A stretch of DNA of 64,000 nt from Flaveria trinervia (GCA_025506515.1 CM046456.1:8881103-8945102), one strand, 5' to 3'; counted from the first letter of the stretch, positions 1 to 11,268 are shown. A program made the numbers and translations. Notes: a model not told the origin generated them from the sequence alone.

Positions 1-355
1 AACTAGGGATATAATGAGTTATAACTCTTGATGTAGTTTTGTATTGCATTTTGTGTTGTTTCTCATTGCACTTTCTATCTAGCTTCTTGCTAGATTTTTT
101 AATGCAATTTCTTTTGGAGTTTTGGTGTTAAAAAAAAGGAAAGGTAATTATCCTGGTGCCTTAAATTGTTTACGATTTTGTTTGCTCTTTGAAATATGAA
201 TATATTTTTATATTTAACCTATTATTCAAAGAGTGACATGAATGTACTCATTTTCATGTTTGTTATAAATAAACTAAAAGTATCTTCACTACTGTAATCA
301 TGACATACGTGGCTTTATAGTCACGTGTATACTTTTAAACATGTATTTATGTTAA
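1..355. other. AT-rich intergenic DNA
   Basis: No coding region or repeat ends are recognised here. The T-rich start could be the 3' flank of a gene to the left, but nothing in the sequence shows this. Confidence 0.4.
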
Positions 356-856
356 TCTATAACATATAATAAAAGAATGTTTTGTGAAAACATGTGTCAT
401 TATTTTGACACATGTTATCATTTCGAACATATTAAAAAAATAATTTTGTTTCTTTTTCTCATAATAAATACGAAAATTATAACAACAATCAATTTGATTT
501 TCTTTTATTACTAAAATATGTTAACAAACATATTTATATTTGTGTTTCTTGTTTTTCTCATATTAAATGATAATTATTTTAAGTAAGTAAATTAAATTAT
601 TAAACACCTAAAAATATAAATATTCTTCTTTTAATACTTTATTAATGCATACTAAATTATATTATTTCAGATATATTTTATCTTTAAATATAGCATAATA
701 ATTTATAATTTCATTATTTGTTATAATTTTTAGATTTTCAATATATTTTTATTTTACCAATAACTAATAACATTTAGAAAATAGTAAATTTATGAAACTA
801 ATAATTTTAACATGTTTTATATTTTTCACATATGCAATACATGTGTTGTAACCTAG
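356..856 (+). mobile_element. Short non-autonomous Helitron
   Basis: The segment starts with TCTATAACATATAATAAAAG directly after an A. It ends with CTAG directly before a T, the A|TC...CTAG|T layout of Helitrons. A short stem-loop, CACAT...ATGTG (about 827-846), precedes the CTAG end. The same 5' terminus recurs at 9322 and 11965. It is 501 bp long, has no coding capacity and, as expected for Helitrons, no target-site duplication. Confidence 0.6.
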
Positions 857-2989
857 TAGTGTGTAAACTCATGAATTATGCAACCATAAAAAAACTAATA
901 CCAAAATCTCATTCTCGTATCAACTATGGAATGACTGTTATCTTTTGGATGCACGGATTTTACGTGCATACATGTGTATGAGATTCGCGTATTATTCAAG
1001 TTGATCATTTAATGTTGTTAAAGGATATATAAAGTATAAAACTATTATATTTGTATAAATAATAGCTGCCCTTATTATTATATTTTTCTATCTTCTCCAC
1101 TTACAATCATTTTAAAAAATATTAAAAAATTTATAAGGATTGAATAGTGATTTTTTAAATATATCAATCCACAATAACAGTTTATATATCTTTCACTCAC
1201 AACCACTCAAAACCATTTCATATAATATACCAACATACTCACATAATTTTAAGTACTTCACTAAATTTTAAAAACCTAGTAAGATGGAAACTATCAAATT
1301 AGTCTAACTCGTGCACATTTATAGTTTTCTAATGTACTTGATTCTATATTTAGCATTTTTACTTTAATACTAGCACGTTGGTTGTATACAAATTTTAAAA
1401 ACATAAATACAAGTTATTAACAAGTCAAACCAACCTAACCATTCACATTAGAAACAGTTTGTATTGAGTGGAGTAAATTATAATTCATAATTTGTTCAAC
1501 AAACTTACACCCCTTAGATGGTCGAATATTTTGTTTTGGTAGACTCAATTCTCCTCTCAAGTGTTTTCAACGCCCTTTGCTTATAGGAGAGTTTATTTAA
1601 TCAAATATTTTAGATTTTGAAAATGTTATGATCCAACCAATAACCCGATGTGATCCTAATTTGGGATATTCCAATCAAATCCGAATTTATTCGACATGAA
1701 TTCGAATCAGATTTTGGTAAATCCAAATAATAAAACCGGATAATTTTAATAAATCACAAACAAATTTTTCAATTTTTGGGCCTACGTGTGTTTAAAATTA
1801 TCCATAACCAAGAAAAACGAGTCATGACTGAAAAATGTTTCTTACTCGGTCATATGTTTATGTTCCTAACTATATTTGAATTGGTTGTTGGGTTAGCAGA
1901 TCCACAAATATTTGCTTATTCGAATAATAACTAATGTAGTAAGTTTAAACATACAACCGAACGAGACAAAATCGAATAAATCGGCATTACGGGTTTAATC
2001 GGTTGAATTCAGTTCGGTTAGTAGGGTTTGGCTCAGCGAGGCTTGTCTAGGTTTGTAAACGAATCAGACCAAGTTGGCTCGGTTTAGAAACAAGCTAAGT
2101 CGAGTTTGCTTAGTTTATAAACGATGTGACATGGTTGACGAGTTGGTTTTGAACGAGTTTTTTCGAGCTTCTTTCGAGCAAGATTCAAGCTATGAATTAT
2201 TTGAACATACACAAACTTAGTTTTGGCAAATAAACAACATATGTTATTAGGTATTTTGATTAAATTAGGGATCAAAACTAAAATATATATAATTATTGTT
2301 AATACAAAGTAACAAGTAGACTAATAAAACGTATTCACCACTCACGAAAAATTATATATCTACACGTGTAAATTACTAAAAAACAAACAATTCGAGCCAA
2401 ACTCGAGTTTAAATGAGCATAATTGAGCCGACTTAGTTTTTTCTTCACATTTCGAGTTGAGTTGACTCCGTTTGTAGACGAGTTGTTTGCGATGACTAGT
2501 TCAAGCTATCTAAACGACCCTATCGGTTAGACACATTATTTATTTGGTTCGTTTCGGGGTCGGGTTTGAGTAGACCAAACAAAGTTCAAACCTATATATG
2601 AATCGATAAAACATCCCTAGTTGGACCACATCAAAGGCAACTACTTGTCACAGGGTGGTTCAAAGGGTTTCAATTAAAGCGCAAACATTATAAGATATGT
2701 AAAAGTTGTTTTAAGGTTTCATTTTTTTATAGTTTTTTTCCCTTACAACATTAAAATATGAAGTTTTATAAGATCCAAAATTTTTGTTATAACATTTTAT
2801 ATTTTCAATGTTTGACATGTAAGTTTCAATATAAATTTTATTCAAAACGTCAAATGAATTCTAATAAACAAATCGTCAAAACCGTGTCTTCGTAAACCGT
2901 TTTGTGTATTGTTTTTTTATCTATTAAAAAATGGAATCTAAAAACTTCTATGTAAAATCAGTAAAAGTCACGGTCTTCTTTCTTAACGA
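857..2989. other. Intergenic DNA, no gene seen
   Basis: About 2.1 kb of AT-rich sequence without a convincing gene. Between roughly 1960 and 2600 it is enriched in short CGAGTTT/GCTCGG-type motifs, a pattern often left by old DNA transposons. I cannot define ends or a target duplication, so it is not called as an element. Confidence 0.4.
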
Positions 2990-3203
2990 GGTCAAGTAAA
3001 TACAAACATGAAAGTAATGAAAGATCTAACGGTCAGAAACATTTGGTTGACAATCACAATCGTAGAAACGACAAAAAGAAACGAATGGTCAACGTTTCTT
3101 CATGTGTAGTCACAGACCAATGATATTATAACTTGTAAGCTTTACCGTAATTTACCCGCTATAATTATACTTTTCTCCTTTTTGGCTTTTTCCCCTTTTG
3201 ACC
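2990..3203. promoter_or_regulatory. W-box cluster upstream of the WRKY gene
   Basis: Four W-box cores (TTGACC/A or reverse complement GGTCAA) occur in about 215 bp: 2990-2995, 3047-3052, 3087-3092 and 3198-3203. W-boxes are the established binding site of WRKY proteins and are common in WRKY promoters through auto- and cross-regulation. The cluster lies about 1.3 kb before the WRKY start, with a repeat in between. Whether it still controls the gene is inference. Confidence 0.4.
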
Positions 3204-3354
3204 TTTTGCTTTCACTTCCTATTATCTGTTTCAATGGCATTGCAACTTTGAACACCTAATTTTCTTTTTAATTTCCTTTTTCTAATATTTTATAACATAA
3301 TTTTTAAAAATTTAAACTATAAGCCATTAATAATAAATACTAATAGTTTAACTT

Positions 3355-3357
<3 letters not shown>

Positions 3358-3388
<31 letters not shown>
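3358..3388. repeat. (TA)n microsatellite
   Basis: Uninterrupted alternating TA tract of about 30 bp in the WRKY upstream region. Confidence 0.9.
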
Positions 3389-3391
<3 letters not shown>

Positions 3392-4011
3392 ATTTTCACT
3401 TGATTTTAGTAACTATATTATTGTAAACGACATTAAAAACATACAAAAGGCTTGGAGAGTAAAAGTTTAGTGTAATTTGAGTGCAAGTCTATGATACAAC
3501 TCGATTTTTAAGATTAATTTATCTTATGACATTCATTGTTGAAAATGCATCTATGTTTCTAGATTTTCTCCTTACTAATTTATTAAAGAAAAAAAACCAC
3601 GAGATTGTTTGTTGTCTAGCAAAACATTCACGTTTATCTGTATCCTAAAACCAGTGTTGGTTGTTTTGATACCTACCCTAATCACCCTTCTAGACTTCTG
3701 GTGTTACTCTAGTAAGCTAATCTTCAACTCATTCTAAACATCTCACACATTCTATGTTTCTCAAATTGCACACACCACAATTATGAACTAAAATTAGTTG
3801 GTTTAAAAAAGGTTAAGACAACTAAAATTATTAAGTCTCAAAGGTATAGTTAAATTAGTGATATATCTTACATTTATAGTAACTGTTAAAAATATAAATT
3901 CATTAATAGCAATAGCAGAGTAAATAAAGTAGTTTATGTTTTTATGAGCTGTTTTAAAGAAACTAATTTTAAAGGTTCATAATATTAACACACTTATTTT
4001 TATAAATCAAC

Positions 4012-4275
4012 AGCCCTCTATACGTCTTTTATAACTCCACACAAGTCGATCAAGGTCGACGACACTGAAAATAAAGAAAATCTATAGAGGCTATTAGAGA
4101 GTCTTATAAGATCTTCTAGACAATCCATATAGGCCTATAAGACGTCTATAAAAAAATACAACATTAAATACAAGAAAAAAATCAAAGGGCTTTTAAAAAA
4201 GTTACACACCCCCACACAATATCATACAACCTTATATACAACGTATATAAAAGTATATGACCCGTATAGTATTTT
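4012..4275. repeat. TATACG/GTATA-type repeat, diverged copy
   Basis: The segment has repeated CTATA, TATACG and CGTATA half-palindromes and ends near a GGGGTGT motif. The same motifs are denser and better preserved at 13612-13800 and 34301-34683, so this looks like a diverged member of that family. It ends just before the WRKY leader. Boundaries are approximate. Confidence 0.45.
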
Positions 4276-4377
4276 GTGGTTGTCGGGGTGTTTAGATACC
4301 TGGTGTCCTTTTGTAATAAAAATAAAAGAGAAAGAAAGGACTATGTGGTTGGATCTTACTCACACCAACTTTTGACC
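4244..4377 (+). promoter_or_regulatory. Candidate WRKY core promoter (TATA motif and W-box)
   Basis: A TATA-like motif, TATATAAAAG, lies at 4244-4253, about 280 bp before the WRKY start codon, and a W-box TTGACC at 4372-4377. The TATA-like motif falls inside the repeat at 4012-4275. No transcription start is known; the assignment rests on motif and position only. Confidence 0.3.
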
Positions 4378-4531
4378 AAGCAGAATGATAAAACCACATG
4401 CCCGTCACACACTCCATTCCTCACCCTCACCCCCTCCGCCTATTTACACCTCCGATCCCCTCACATTAACACCTTCTCATCACCACCCTCTGCAACCATC
4501 GTCTCATGGTCTAACCTTAACCCTAACCACC

Positions 4532-5643
4532 ATGGCCGTCGACCTCATCTCCGGCTTCACCACCACCACCGCTGCCGCCGAAGCCACCGCCGTGCAAGAA
4601 GCCGCCTCCGGCCTAGAAAGCGTCCAAAAGTTCATCAAACTTCTCTCTCAATCACACTCACAACAACAGTCTCCGACGGACTACGCCGCCGTCGCCGACG
4701 CCGCCGTCAACAAGTTCGAACGAGTCATCTCCTTACTGGGTCGACCCGGTCGCGAACTCACCGACACGCTCGGTTCCGGCGAGCTCCGGTGAGTCACGAC
4801 GACGTCGTTTTGGACAACAGTGAGACTAAAGTATACTGCCCTACACCTATTCAACAAATACCCTTTGTACCTCCGCCACCGGTGCCGTCGCCGGCCACCG
4901 GAAACCTACCGGCAATGTTTCAGAGGAAAGACTCTTTACCGAAAACGATTAGTTTCGCTTACTCTCCGGCGGTTTCACGTGCTAGTTCGTTTGTGTCGTC
5001 GTTGACCGGAGATTCCGACGGGAAACAACCACCGTCCGCCGGTGGTAAACCGCCGGTGTGTTCGTCGTCTTGCTTGAAACGGAAGTGTAGTTCGTCGGAA
5101 AATGGGGTTTCCGGCAAGTGCAGCGGTGGTTCCTCCGGCAGATGTCACTGTTCTAAACGAAGGTAAATCAATCAAACAATCATCATTCATTCATTCAATC
5201 TCAATTAATATCATTAATCTGAAAGTTCATCGATCTTGCAGAAAGCTGAGGATGAAGAGAGTGATTAGGGTTAAAGCAATCAGCATGAAGCTCGCGGATA
5301 TCCCACCTGACGATTACTCATGGCGAAAGTACGGTCAAAAACCCATTAAAGGATCTCCTCATCCAAGGTAAAATTACCCCTAAATCATCAAAATTCAACC
5401 TTTAAAACCTGCAAATTTTGAATTGATTGTGAAATTCATCATGAACCCATGTCTAATTTCTTGTTTAATTTGACAATTAACAGAGGATACTACAAGTGCA
5501 GCAGTGTTAGAGGATGCCCAGCTCGAAAACATGTCGAAAGAGCATTGGATGATCCCAGCATGTTGATCGTCACCTATGAAGGAGACCATAATCATGCACT
5601 TTCACTTGCAGAAGCTTCTGGGCTTATTTTAGAATCATCTTAA
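4532..5643 (+). CDS. Group IId WRKY transcription factor, apparent 1-nt frameshift
   Basis: DNA-binding transcriptional regulator of the WRKY IId subgroup (relatives of Arabidopsis WRKY7/11/15/17), expected in the nucleus. Exons are 4532-5162, 5242-5367 and 5484-5643, with GT-AG introns. The start gives MAVDLISGF, the usual N-terminus of this group. Next come a calmodulin-binding-like segment ending NKFERVISLLGR, a HARF motif (RHARFRRAP), the basic zinc-cluster region (CHCSKRRKLRMKR), the WRKYGQK core and a zinc finger with C-X5-C and HNH. The last intron splits the codon after SPHP, the conserved WRKY-domain intron position. Oddity: the reading frame changes near 4744, between the calmodulin-binding segment and HARF. 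The exons total 917 nt, one short of a multiple of three. Either one base is missing in the assembly or this allele is disrupted. The family call is very firm; functionality is uncertain. Confidence 0.93.
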
Positions 5644-6147
5644 TTTTTCCCCAAATTAGATTAAATTCGATCGCGCTAAACGTAATCTCTCGTGTTAAAT
5701 CAGTCCTTTGATCTGTCTACTTAATAGAGGGTATGGTTAGCGTATCGCGTAAACTAGAAGAATTAGTGAGTATAATTAAGTGATTAACTTTGTAATTGTA
5801 ATCAAGAGTTGAGTTGAGTTGAGTTTGAGTTGATGCAAATTAAAAGGGTGGTGAGAGTTTGGTAAAGGCTTTGGAATGAGTTCCATATATTGGCTTTAAG
5901 GATCTTGCTAGATTGTGTTTTACTTTTGTTGATTAATTAATTTGATTATTTTAGAAGTCATGTTGCAAAGATGATTCGTGATTATGAATTTATGATGATG
6001 ATGTTGTGATTTTGGTCTTGTATATGTTGATATTATATGGAATTAGTCAATTAGTTGTGGTTTTACTCTTTATTATAAGATTCCAATATGGAAGAGTGAT
6101 TTAACTTTTTGGTTTAAGATATTATTTTCAAGCACCAATTGGTTTAT
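5644..6147. other. WRKY 3' flank
   Basis: Probable 3' untranslated and downstream sequence. It contains a short GAGTT repeat run near 5806-5830. No other feature is seen. Confidence 0.4.
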
Positions 6148-6280
6148 GAAAATATTATCTTTGGGAAATATTTTTTGTGAGGAGAAAAGGAGGTAGCGGG
6201 TTGTCGTTGACGAAATGAGGGGAGTTGAAAATTTGGAGGGAGGTCATGTGTCACGTGCATTTGATTTTGATGACTTTTAA
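6148..6280. repeat. Dispersed repeat, copy 1 (pair with 6842-6953)
   Basis: This block shares ordered motifs with 6842-6953: TATCTTTGGGAAAT, GGGTTGTCGTTGACGAAA, TTGGAGGGAGGT and GTGTCACGTGCA. Each copy carries a CACGTG G-box (here 6252-6257) and a GTTGACG W-box-like motif. The copies are in the same orientation about 690 bp apart. Element type is unknown. Confidence 0.7.
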
Positions 6281-6841
6281 TATGATTAATTGATTATATA
6301 CATACACACATATAAATACATATTTATGTATATGTATGTGTGTGTTTTTGTTTTTGTTATAATAAAAGTAAAATATTGATAATATGATTTGTATATGAGT
6401 GATGAGATGATCTTGGACTCTTATGAAAGTGAGAGGATGAGATTTTACGAGCGTGACAAGTAGAAAGTAACGTTGTATTCGCAGGTTCGATAAATAGAAG
6501 GGAAAGGAAATTAATGAGAGAATAAAGAAGAGAAAAGGAATGAAGGAAAAAGTAAAAAAGATATTACAATTTTGTGTCAGAGTTGGAAGAAAATAATAAA
6601 AAAATAAAGATTTTATTTGTTTTTTTAATTTTTGTTACATTTTCTCATATTCTGAAAAGAAAGTTACGAGCGAAAATTATAAAAATTTTCACATCTTTTC
6701 TTTCCACTTATATTTTTGAAAAGTTTGAAAACATAAAACTTTATAATTTCCTTACACTATTTCATTAAAAAAAACTCAAGATATTGTTTTCTATAACCAC
6801 TTTATTTTGAAGGGGCACAAACATGCAATTTACATTTAACG

Positions 6842-6953
6842 TTATCTTTGGGAAATTATTTATGTGATGAAGAAAAAGAGGGACCGGGTTGTCGTTGACG
6901 AAAATAATTGGAGGGAGGTGGTGTGTCACGTGCACTGGATTTTGATGACATTT
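6842..6953. repeat. Dispersed repeat, copy 2 (pair with 6148-6280)
   Basis: Second copy of the block, with its CACGTG at 6927-6932. It lacks the roughly 15-bp AGGGGAGTTGAAAAT-like stretch present in the first copy. The DNA between the copies (6281-6841) is AT-rich with no gene seen. Confidence 0.7.
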
Positions 6954-7370
6954 TCTAAATGCAAATACTTATTGACAGAATATTATTTTTATTAATTAAA
7001 ATCAGACTTTTATGAAAGTTTCTTTAACTCTAATATAATTCTAATATCATAATTAGTTTTAGGATATTTTAGTTTTTCGTATGACCCAAATTTAATTTGT
7101 TCTTTATTATAAGTTCGCATTAAATAATATTAATCTAAAATCGTTAAATGATTTTTAGTTTTTGCAAAGTTTAAATGTTAAATTCGGAATCCTGTAGATC
7201 GGCGTAGACAACTCAAGTAGGAAAAGACATATTAGTTTGTCAGGGAAAACATGGAATGTGGAGGGCAGAAAGTCAAACATCACACAAAAAGTCAAAATCG
7301 GTGGATGAGAAATTGACAAAGAGGGGACCAAATATGTCTGCAGAGTTTGAAACTTCACCCAAAAAGACAT

Positions 7371-8352
7371 GAAATTATGAAAATCTAACTTTTGACTTTG
7401 ACTCTTGTCACGAGCGAGAAAAAAAAATTCTTAAATCCTTACTCACGTGGATTAAACTTTCTCGTCTACGTGTTTGTATCTCGCCTATATGTTTATTGCG
7501 TATTTTAAAAAATAAAAATAAAAGTTCTTTAAAAATCTCACCCATCTAAAGTTCTTATTATGAATAAGTAAAATTTTTAATATTATGAAATTTATATTGT
7601 TATATATAAAAAACCTATCGATTTATTGGTTAAACACATTTTAATTATTCTCAATTACAGACGAGAGGTGGCAATTTTGGTAATTTTTTAAACAAATTTA
7701 ATTATTTTTAATTATAATTAACTAATAATTTTCATATCATGTAGTTATACTAATTATAATTAACTTATATTTTCTATATCTCGAAATTATATTTATTAAA
7801 ATTTAATTATATCCTTCATTTCGCGTAGTTATACTTGTATAATTACCTAATGTTTTACATATCTCGAAAATAAGTTTTGTCACAGGTGTTACTGAGATCA
7901 AGATTATTGCAAGTGAATTTTAAGAAGGCTTAAAAGAATGTAAGATTTGTTAGAGGTAAACATAATATTATATGGGGTAAAATAAAAATAAAATTAAACT
8001 TTTAAGTATTTTAAAAACAATAAATAAATAAAAATCTCATATTTTTTATTGTTTTTTTAAATTTGGGGCGAGAGGGTATTTTCGTAATTATGGGCGAGAA
8101 ATTCTCATAATCCCTCGCTAACTCAGTAATGGATCATAAACACGTCAGCGAGGGCTCCACGTGGGCGAGAGATTATGCCATATTCTTGCATGGCACACTT
8201 TTCGGGGCGAGAGATTCTCATAACCCCTTGTCATGTCAGCGAGGGATGACACTTGACGGGCTTTGGTTAGTTGTTTTTTTGTCAAAACTTCAAATTTGAC
8301 CGATTATTTTGATAATTATATTTGGTCAATTGGTCATTTTAGTAATTTTTCC
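7371..8352. mobile_element. Mutator-like non-autonomous element
   Basis: This 982-bp insert is flanked by AAAGACAT at 7363-7370 and 8353-8360. The paralogous site at about 10045-10062 in the right duplication unit has a single copy and no insert, which directly shows the insertion. The right end read inward, GGAAAAATTACTAAAATGAC, resembles common plant Mutator-like termini; the left end, GAAATTATGAAAAT, is a weaker match. Near its right part it repeats GGGCGAGAGATTNTCATAA and CAGCGAGGG motifs. It has no coding capacity. An 8-9-bp duplication fits MULE or hAT; the ends favour MULE. Confidence 0.65.
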
Positions 8353-8936
8353 AAAGACATTGGTTTAAATGGTTGCACCTGATTGTAGGTATTCCAAAAA
8401 AATACTCAATAATAAAGGGTTGTGTTATTGAAACATTTTTTTTGTTATTTAATTATTTTATTGTCTCTATCTCTATCCATCTATCTATATGTATGTATAA
8501 AAAGAGACATATATATGAAATTAAATAGGGTATAGCTATAACATATCTTTAATTAAAATATGTTAATTTAACGTTCACTATGGATTTTTTTATATTAACC
8601 CGCTGAAACTACATTAAATTATAATTTATATTCAATTATAAACATATTGTATGTATACAATTGTTCAAAATTATTATTTTGTAGTTTCTGTAAAGTTCTT
8701 TCTTTTTCATTTCGAAAGTTAGAACATGTATTTCTTTATATATATTTTACATTAAAATCTAATATCACTTATAAATTTATGATATTTCTTCGATTTAACT
8801 TTTTAAACATCCAAAACACCCCTTGTCTTTTACTACCTCCATCGTTTTGTCTTTTACTATCAAGGACTTGTGACCACAACGAATTTATTCATTTTTATGA
8901 ATAGATAGATACATGTAAAAGCTATTTTGAAATTGG

Positions 8937-9145
8937 ATCGGACTGGCCGGTTGAATCGGGAATCGAACTTTAATCTGGTCCGGTTTGCTATTTAAAACTG
9001 GATTGGCGTTGAACCGGTGGTTGGACCGGTCGAATAAGCGGTCATACGGCTGAACTGGATTTTTATAAAACTTTTAGTATTTTTTACATATATTAATTAA
9101 AATATTACTTTTATTTGATCCGACCAGTTGAACTGGTCCGACCAA
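8937..9145. repeat. CCGGTT-rich hAT-MITE-like patch, left unit
   Basis: Dense GGTCCGGTT, GAACCGGT and CCGACCAACGG motifs form two GC-rich arms around an AT-rich centre. This is the architecture of the hAT MITE at 42292-42607. It lies at the same place in the right unit (11563-11777), so it predates the duplication. Ends are not defined. Confidence 0.5.
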
Positions 9146-9321
9146 CGGTTATTGTGAAATAATTACAAGTAGTTGTGACTTGTGAGTGTATAAGAAAGAA
9201 AACGTAATAAAAATGTATGAACAAATATTTTTTTTGACAAATAGAAATATAAGTAGTAATTTTTAGTATAATTATAAGTATAATATTGGAAAATGATATG
9301 TGAAAAAAAACATATCATTAA

Positions 9322-9905
9322 TCTATAACATATAATAAAAGACTAACCATGGATACACATGACGTATTTTTAGCATGTCCACCTAAGCGTCACATATGTA
9401 TTGTCACAGGTCACTACATTTTCAATCTTGAGTTACTATGAATTTGAAAACTATTAACTCATATCATTTACAATAAATATTATATTTATAATCAATTATT
9501 ACTTTAATTTGTTTAATATTTTTATAAGAAATTATTATTTATGTTAACAAATAATGATTAAGTTATTAGTTTTAATATTGCCGTTAACAAATTCCATTCT
9601 ATTAAAATAAAAGTTTTTGTCATATTTTCTTTTGAAGTAATACTTTTATCTTAATTAAATTTTAAAACTCATGACATTATTCATATATTCAATAAATCCT
9701 TTATAACTTTAATTATCATTACATAAGAAGTATTTACAACTGAATGAATAATTAGTTTTTAATTGTAATTATTGATTGTATTAGTTATCTATCTTCATTA
9801 CATACTTTTATAGATTTTATCATATTTATTCAATTATTTTTTTCATTTTTTTGTTCAACTATTTCAAATTCATTTGTTTCTATTGTGGAACGACGTGAAT
9901 TTTTC
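9322..9905 (+). mobile_element. Helitron truncated at the duplication junction
   Basis: The 5' end TCTATAACATATAATAAAAG follows an A, as in the complete copy at 11965. Similarity to that copy runs to about 9905 and stops before the 3' hairpin and CTAA end. The truncation coincides with the junction between the tandem units. Confidence 0.6.
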
Positions 9906-10209
9906 TTAAAAATTTTTAGTTTGTCAGCGAAAACATGGAATGTGGATGGCAGAAAGTCAAACTTAACCCAAAAAGTCAAAATCAGTGGATGACAAATTGA
10001 CAAGGAGGGGACCAAATATGTCCGCAGAGAGCTATTTTAAAACTTCACCCAGAAAGACGCATTGGTTTGAATAGTTGTACCCGATTGTAGGTATTCCAAA
10101 AAAAAATCTCAATTACTAAAATAGGTTAGTTTCGTATATATCTTTGAAAGTTACGGCGTTCAGTGGATTTTTATATCAATCCATTATAACTACCTTAAAT
10201 TATAATTTA

Positions 10210-10717
10210 CTAGTATAATATCTTGTGTAATATACGGATTGATTAAAAAATATATAGAATAATTTGTAATAAAAATTTAAAAATTATAAATAATATTTAT
10301 AAATAAGATATGATTGAGTTAGAAATAAATAAGTAGTTCAAGTAAAAACAAAAATCATATCATTTTAAAATTTTATTTTAATCGTGTTTTTTAATTGTCT
10401 TCTTAAACATTCTGTTTTTTTATTTTAATTTCTGAAAAAATAATTATGTCATGAAACTTAGAATAAATGATATTAAAATACTTCGTATTTAAAAAAATAA
10501 ATTTATGTAATATATTTTTAAAGTGTATTTCTCATTATAATATCAAGTTTTTAGAATTTTACAATATCAAACTTTTTTATTTAAAAATGTTTTAAATAAT
10601 TAGTTACTATATATACTTGTATCATTTATTAGGAGAGAGATGCAGGAAAATAAAAATAAGAATGCTTAATATGTTAACATGTGGCATCAAAATACCTTTT
10701 TTATTATAGTTAATAGA
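10210..10717 (-). mobile_element. Helitron A, non-autonomous
   Basis: On the minus strand it ends CTAG|T (plus-strand CTAG at 10210-10213 after an A), next to a weak hairpin around GTGTAATATACGG. Its 5' side on the plus strand reads TTATTATAGTTAATAGA. The left unit is uninterrupted here, reading AAATTATAATTTA then TATTCAATTATAAAC, which gives an empty site. Length 508 bp. Confidence 0.65.
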
Positions 10718-10735
10718 AATTCATTTATAAACATA

Positions 10736-11268
10736 GTAGTTTAGTAAATCCGTGTATTACACGGGTTTAGAAAATAAAATATCAAATAGGAAAAAATAAT
10801 TAGTTATAAAATAATATGTAAGATAAAACATAACTGAAATCATACATAAGTACGGAATATAAAACATAAAACAATGATATCAACTTTTTATCTTTTTTTA
10901 TAGTTTTTAACTTTTTTCCAAAAGAAGAATAAAATAATCTTGTTTTATTGCAAATATTTTTAAAAAAATGTAAAATTTTAAAACTTACTATAACTATTTA
11001 TATTTTGTATATAAGAAATTTAATTACAAGAACCAATTTTAAAATATTTTAAATTTTCAAAAAAGTTTGATGTTTTAGAAGTAAATTTTATTTTATAAAA
11101 AATTATTTACTTAGAAAAATAATTAATAAGAAGATATTTTCTTTAATGTATTATTAGTAATTAATCAATGAAATATTTAATAGGAAAGAGAAGCGAAAAT
11201 ATTTTGATAAGTCGAAATGTGATGATGACACATGTCCTCCCTAGTTACTTTTTATTAAAGTAAAAAAA
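10736..11268 (-). mobile_element. Helitron B, non-autonomous
   Basis: A perfect CCGTGTATTACACGG hairpin lies at 10751-10765 next to the minus-strand 3' end, which reads CTAC instead of CTAG. The left unit shows the empty site AAACATATTGTATGTATAC, where this unit has AAACATA, then 533 bp, then TTGTATTTATAC. The 5' end is degraded. Confidence 0.6.

Larger units (their letters stand above)
7229..9905. repeat. Tandem duplication, left unit
   Basis: Collinear with 9917-12602. Matching landmarks are TAGTTTGTCAGNGAAAACATGG at the left edge, GATTGTAGGTATTCC, CCCCTTGTCTTTTACTACC, the CCGGTT-rich patch, and a Helitron 5' end. After removing the Mutator-like insert (7371-8352 plus one target copy) the unit is about 1.69 kb. 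The right unit is about 1.65 kb after its two Helitrons are removed, so the two started at nearly the same length. Confidence 0.8.

Noticed and set aside
4276..4740. 296-codon open frame covering the WRKY exon in another frame
   Set aside because: Its first two thirds are a composition-driven Arg/Pro-rich shadow; only the part after about 4744 matches WRKY proteins and is treated as the shifted frame of the real gene.
4739..4760. A tiny intron instead of a frameshift in WRKY exon 1
   Set aside because: No GT...AG pair of workable length fits, and family spacing is restored by one base rather than by removal of sequence.
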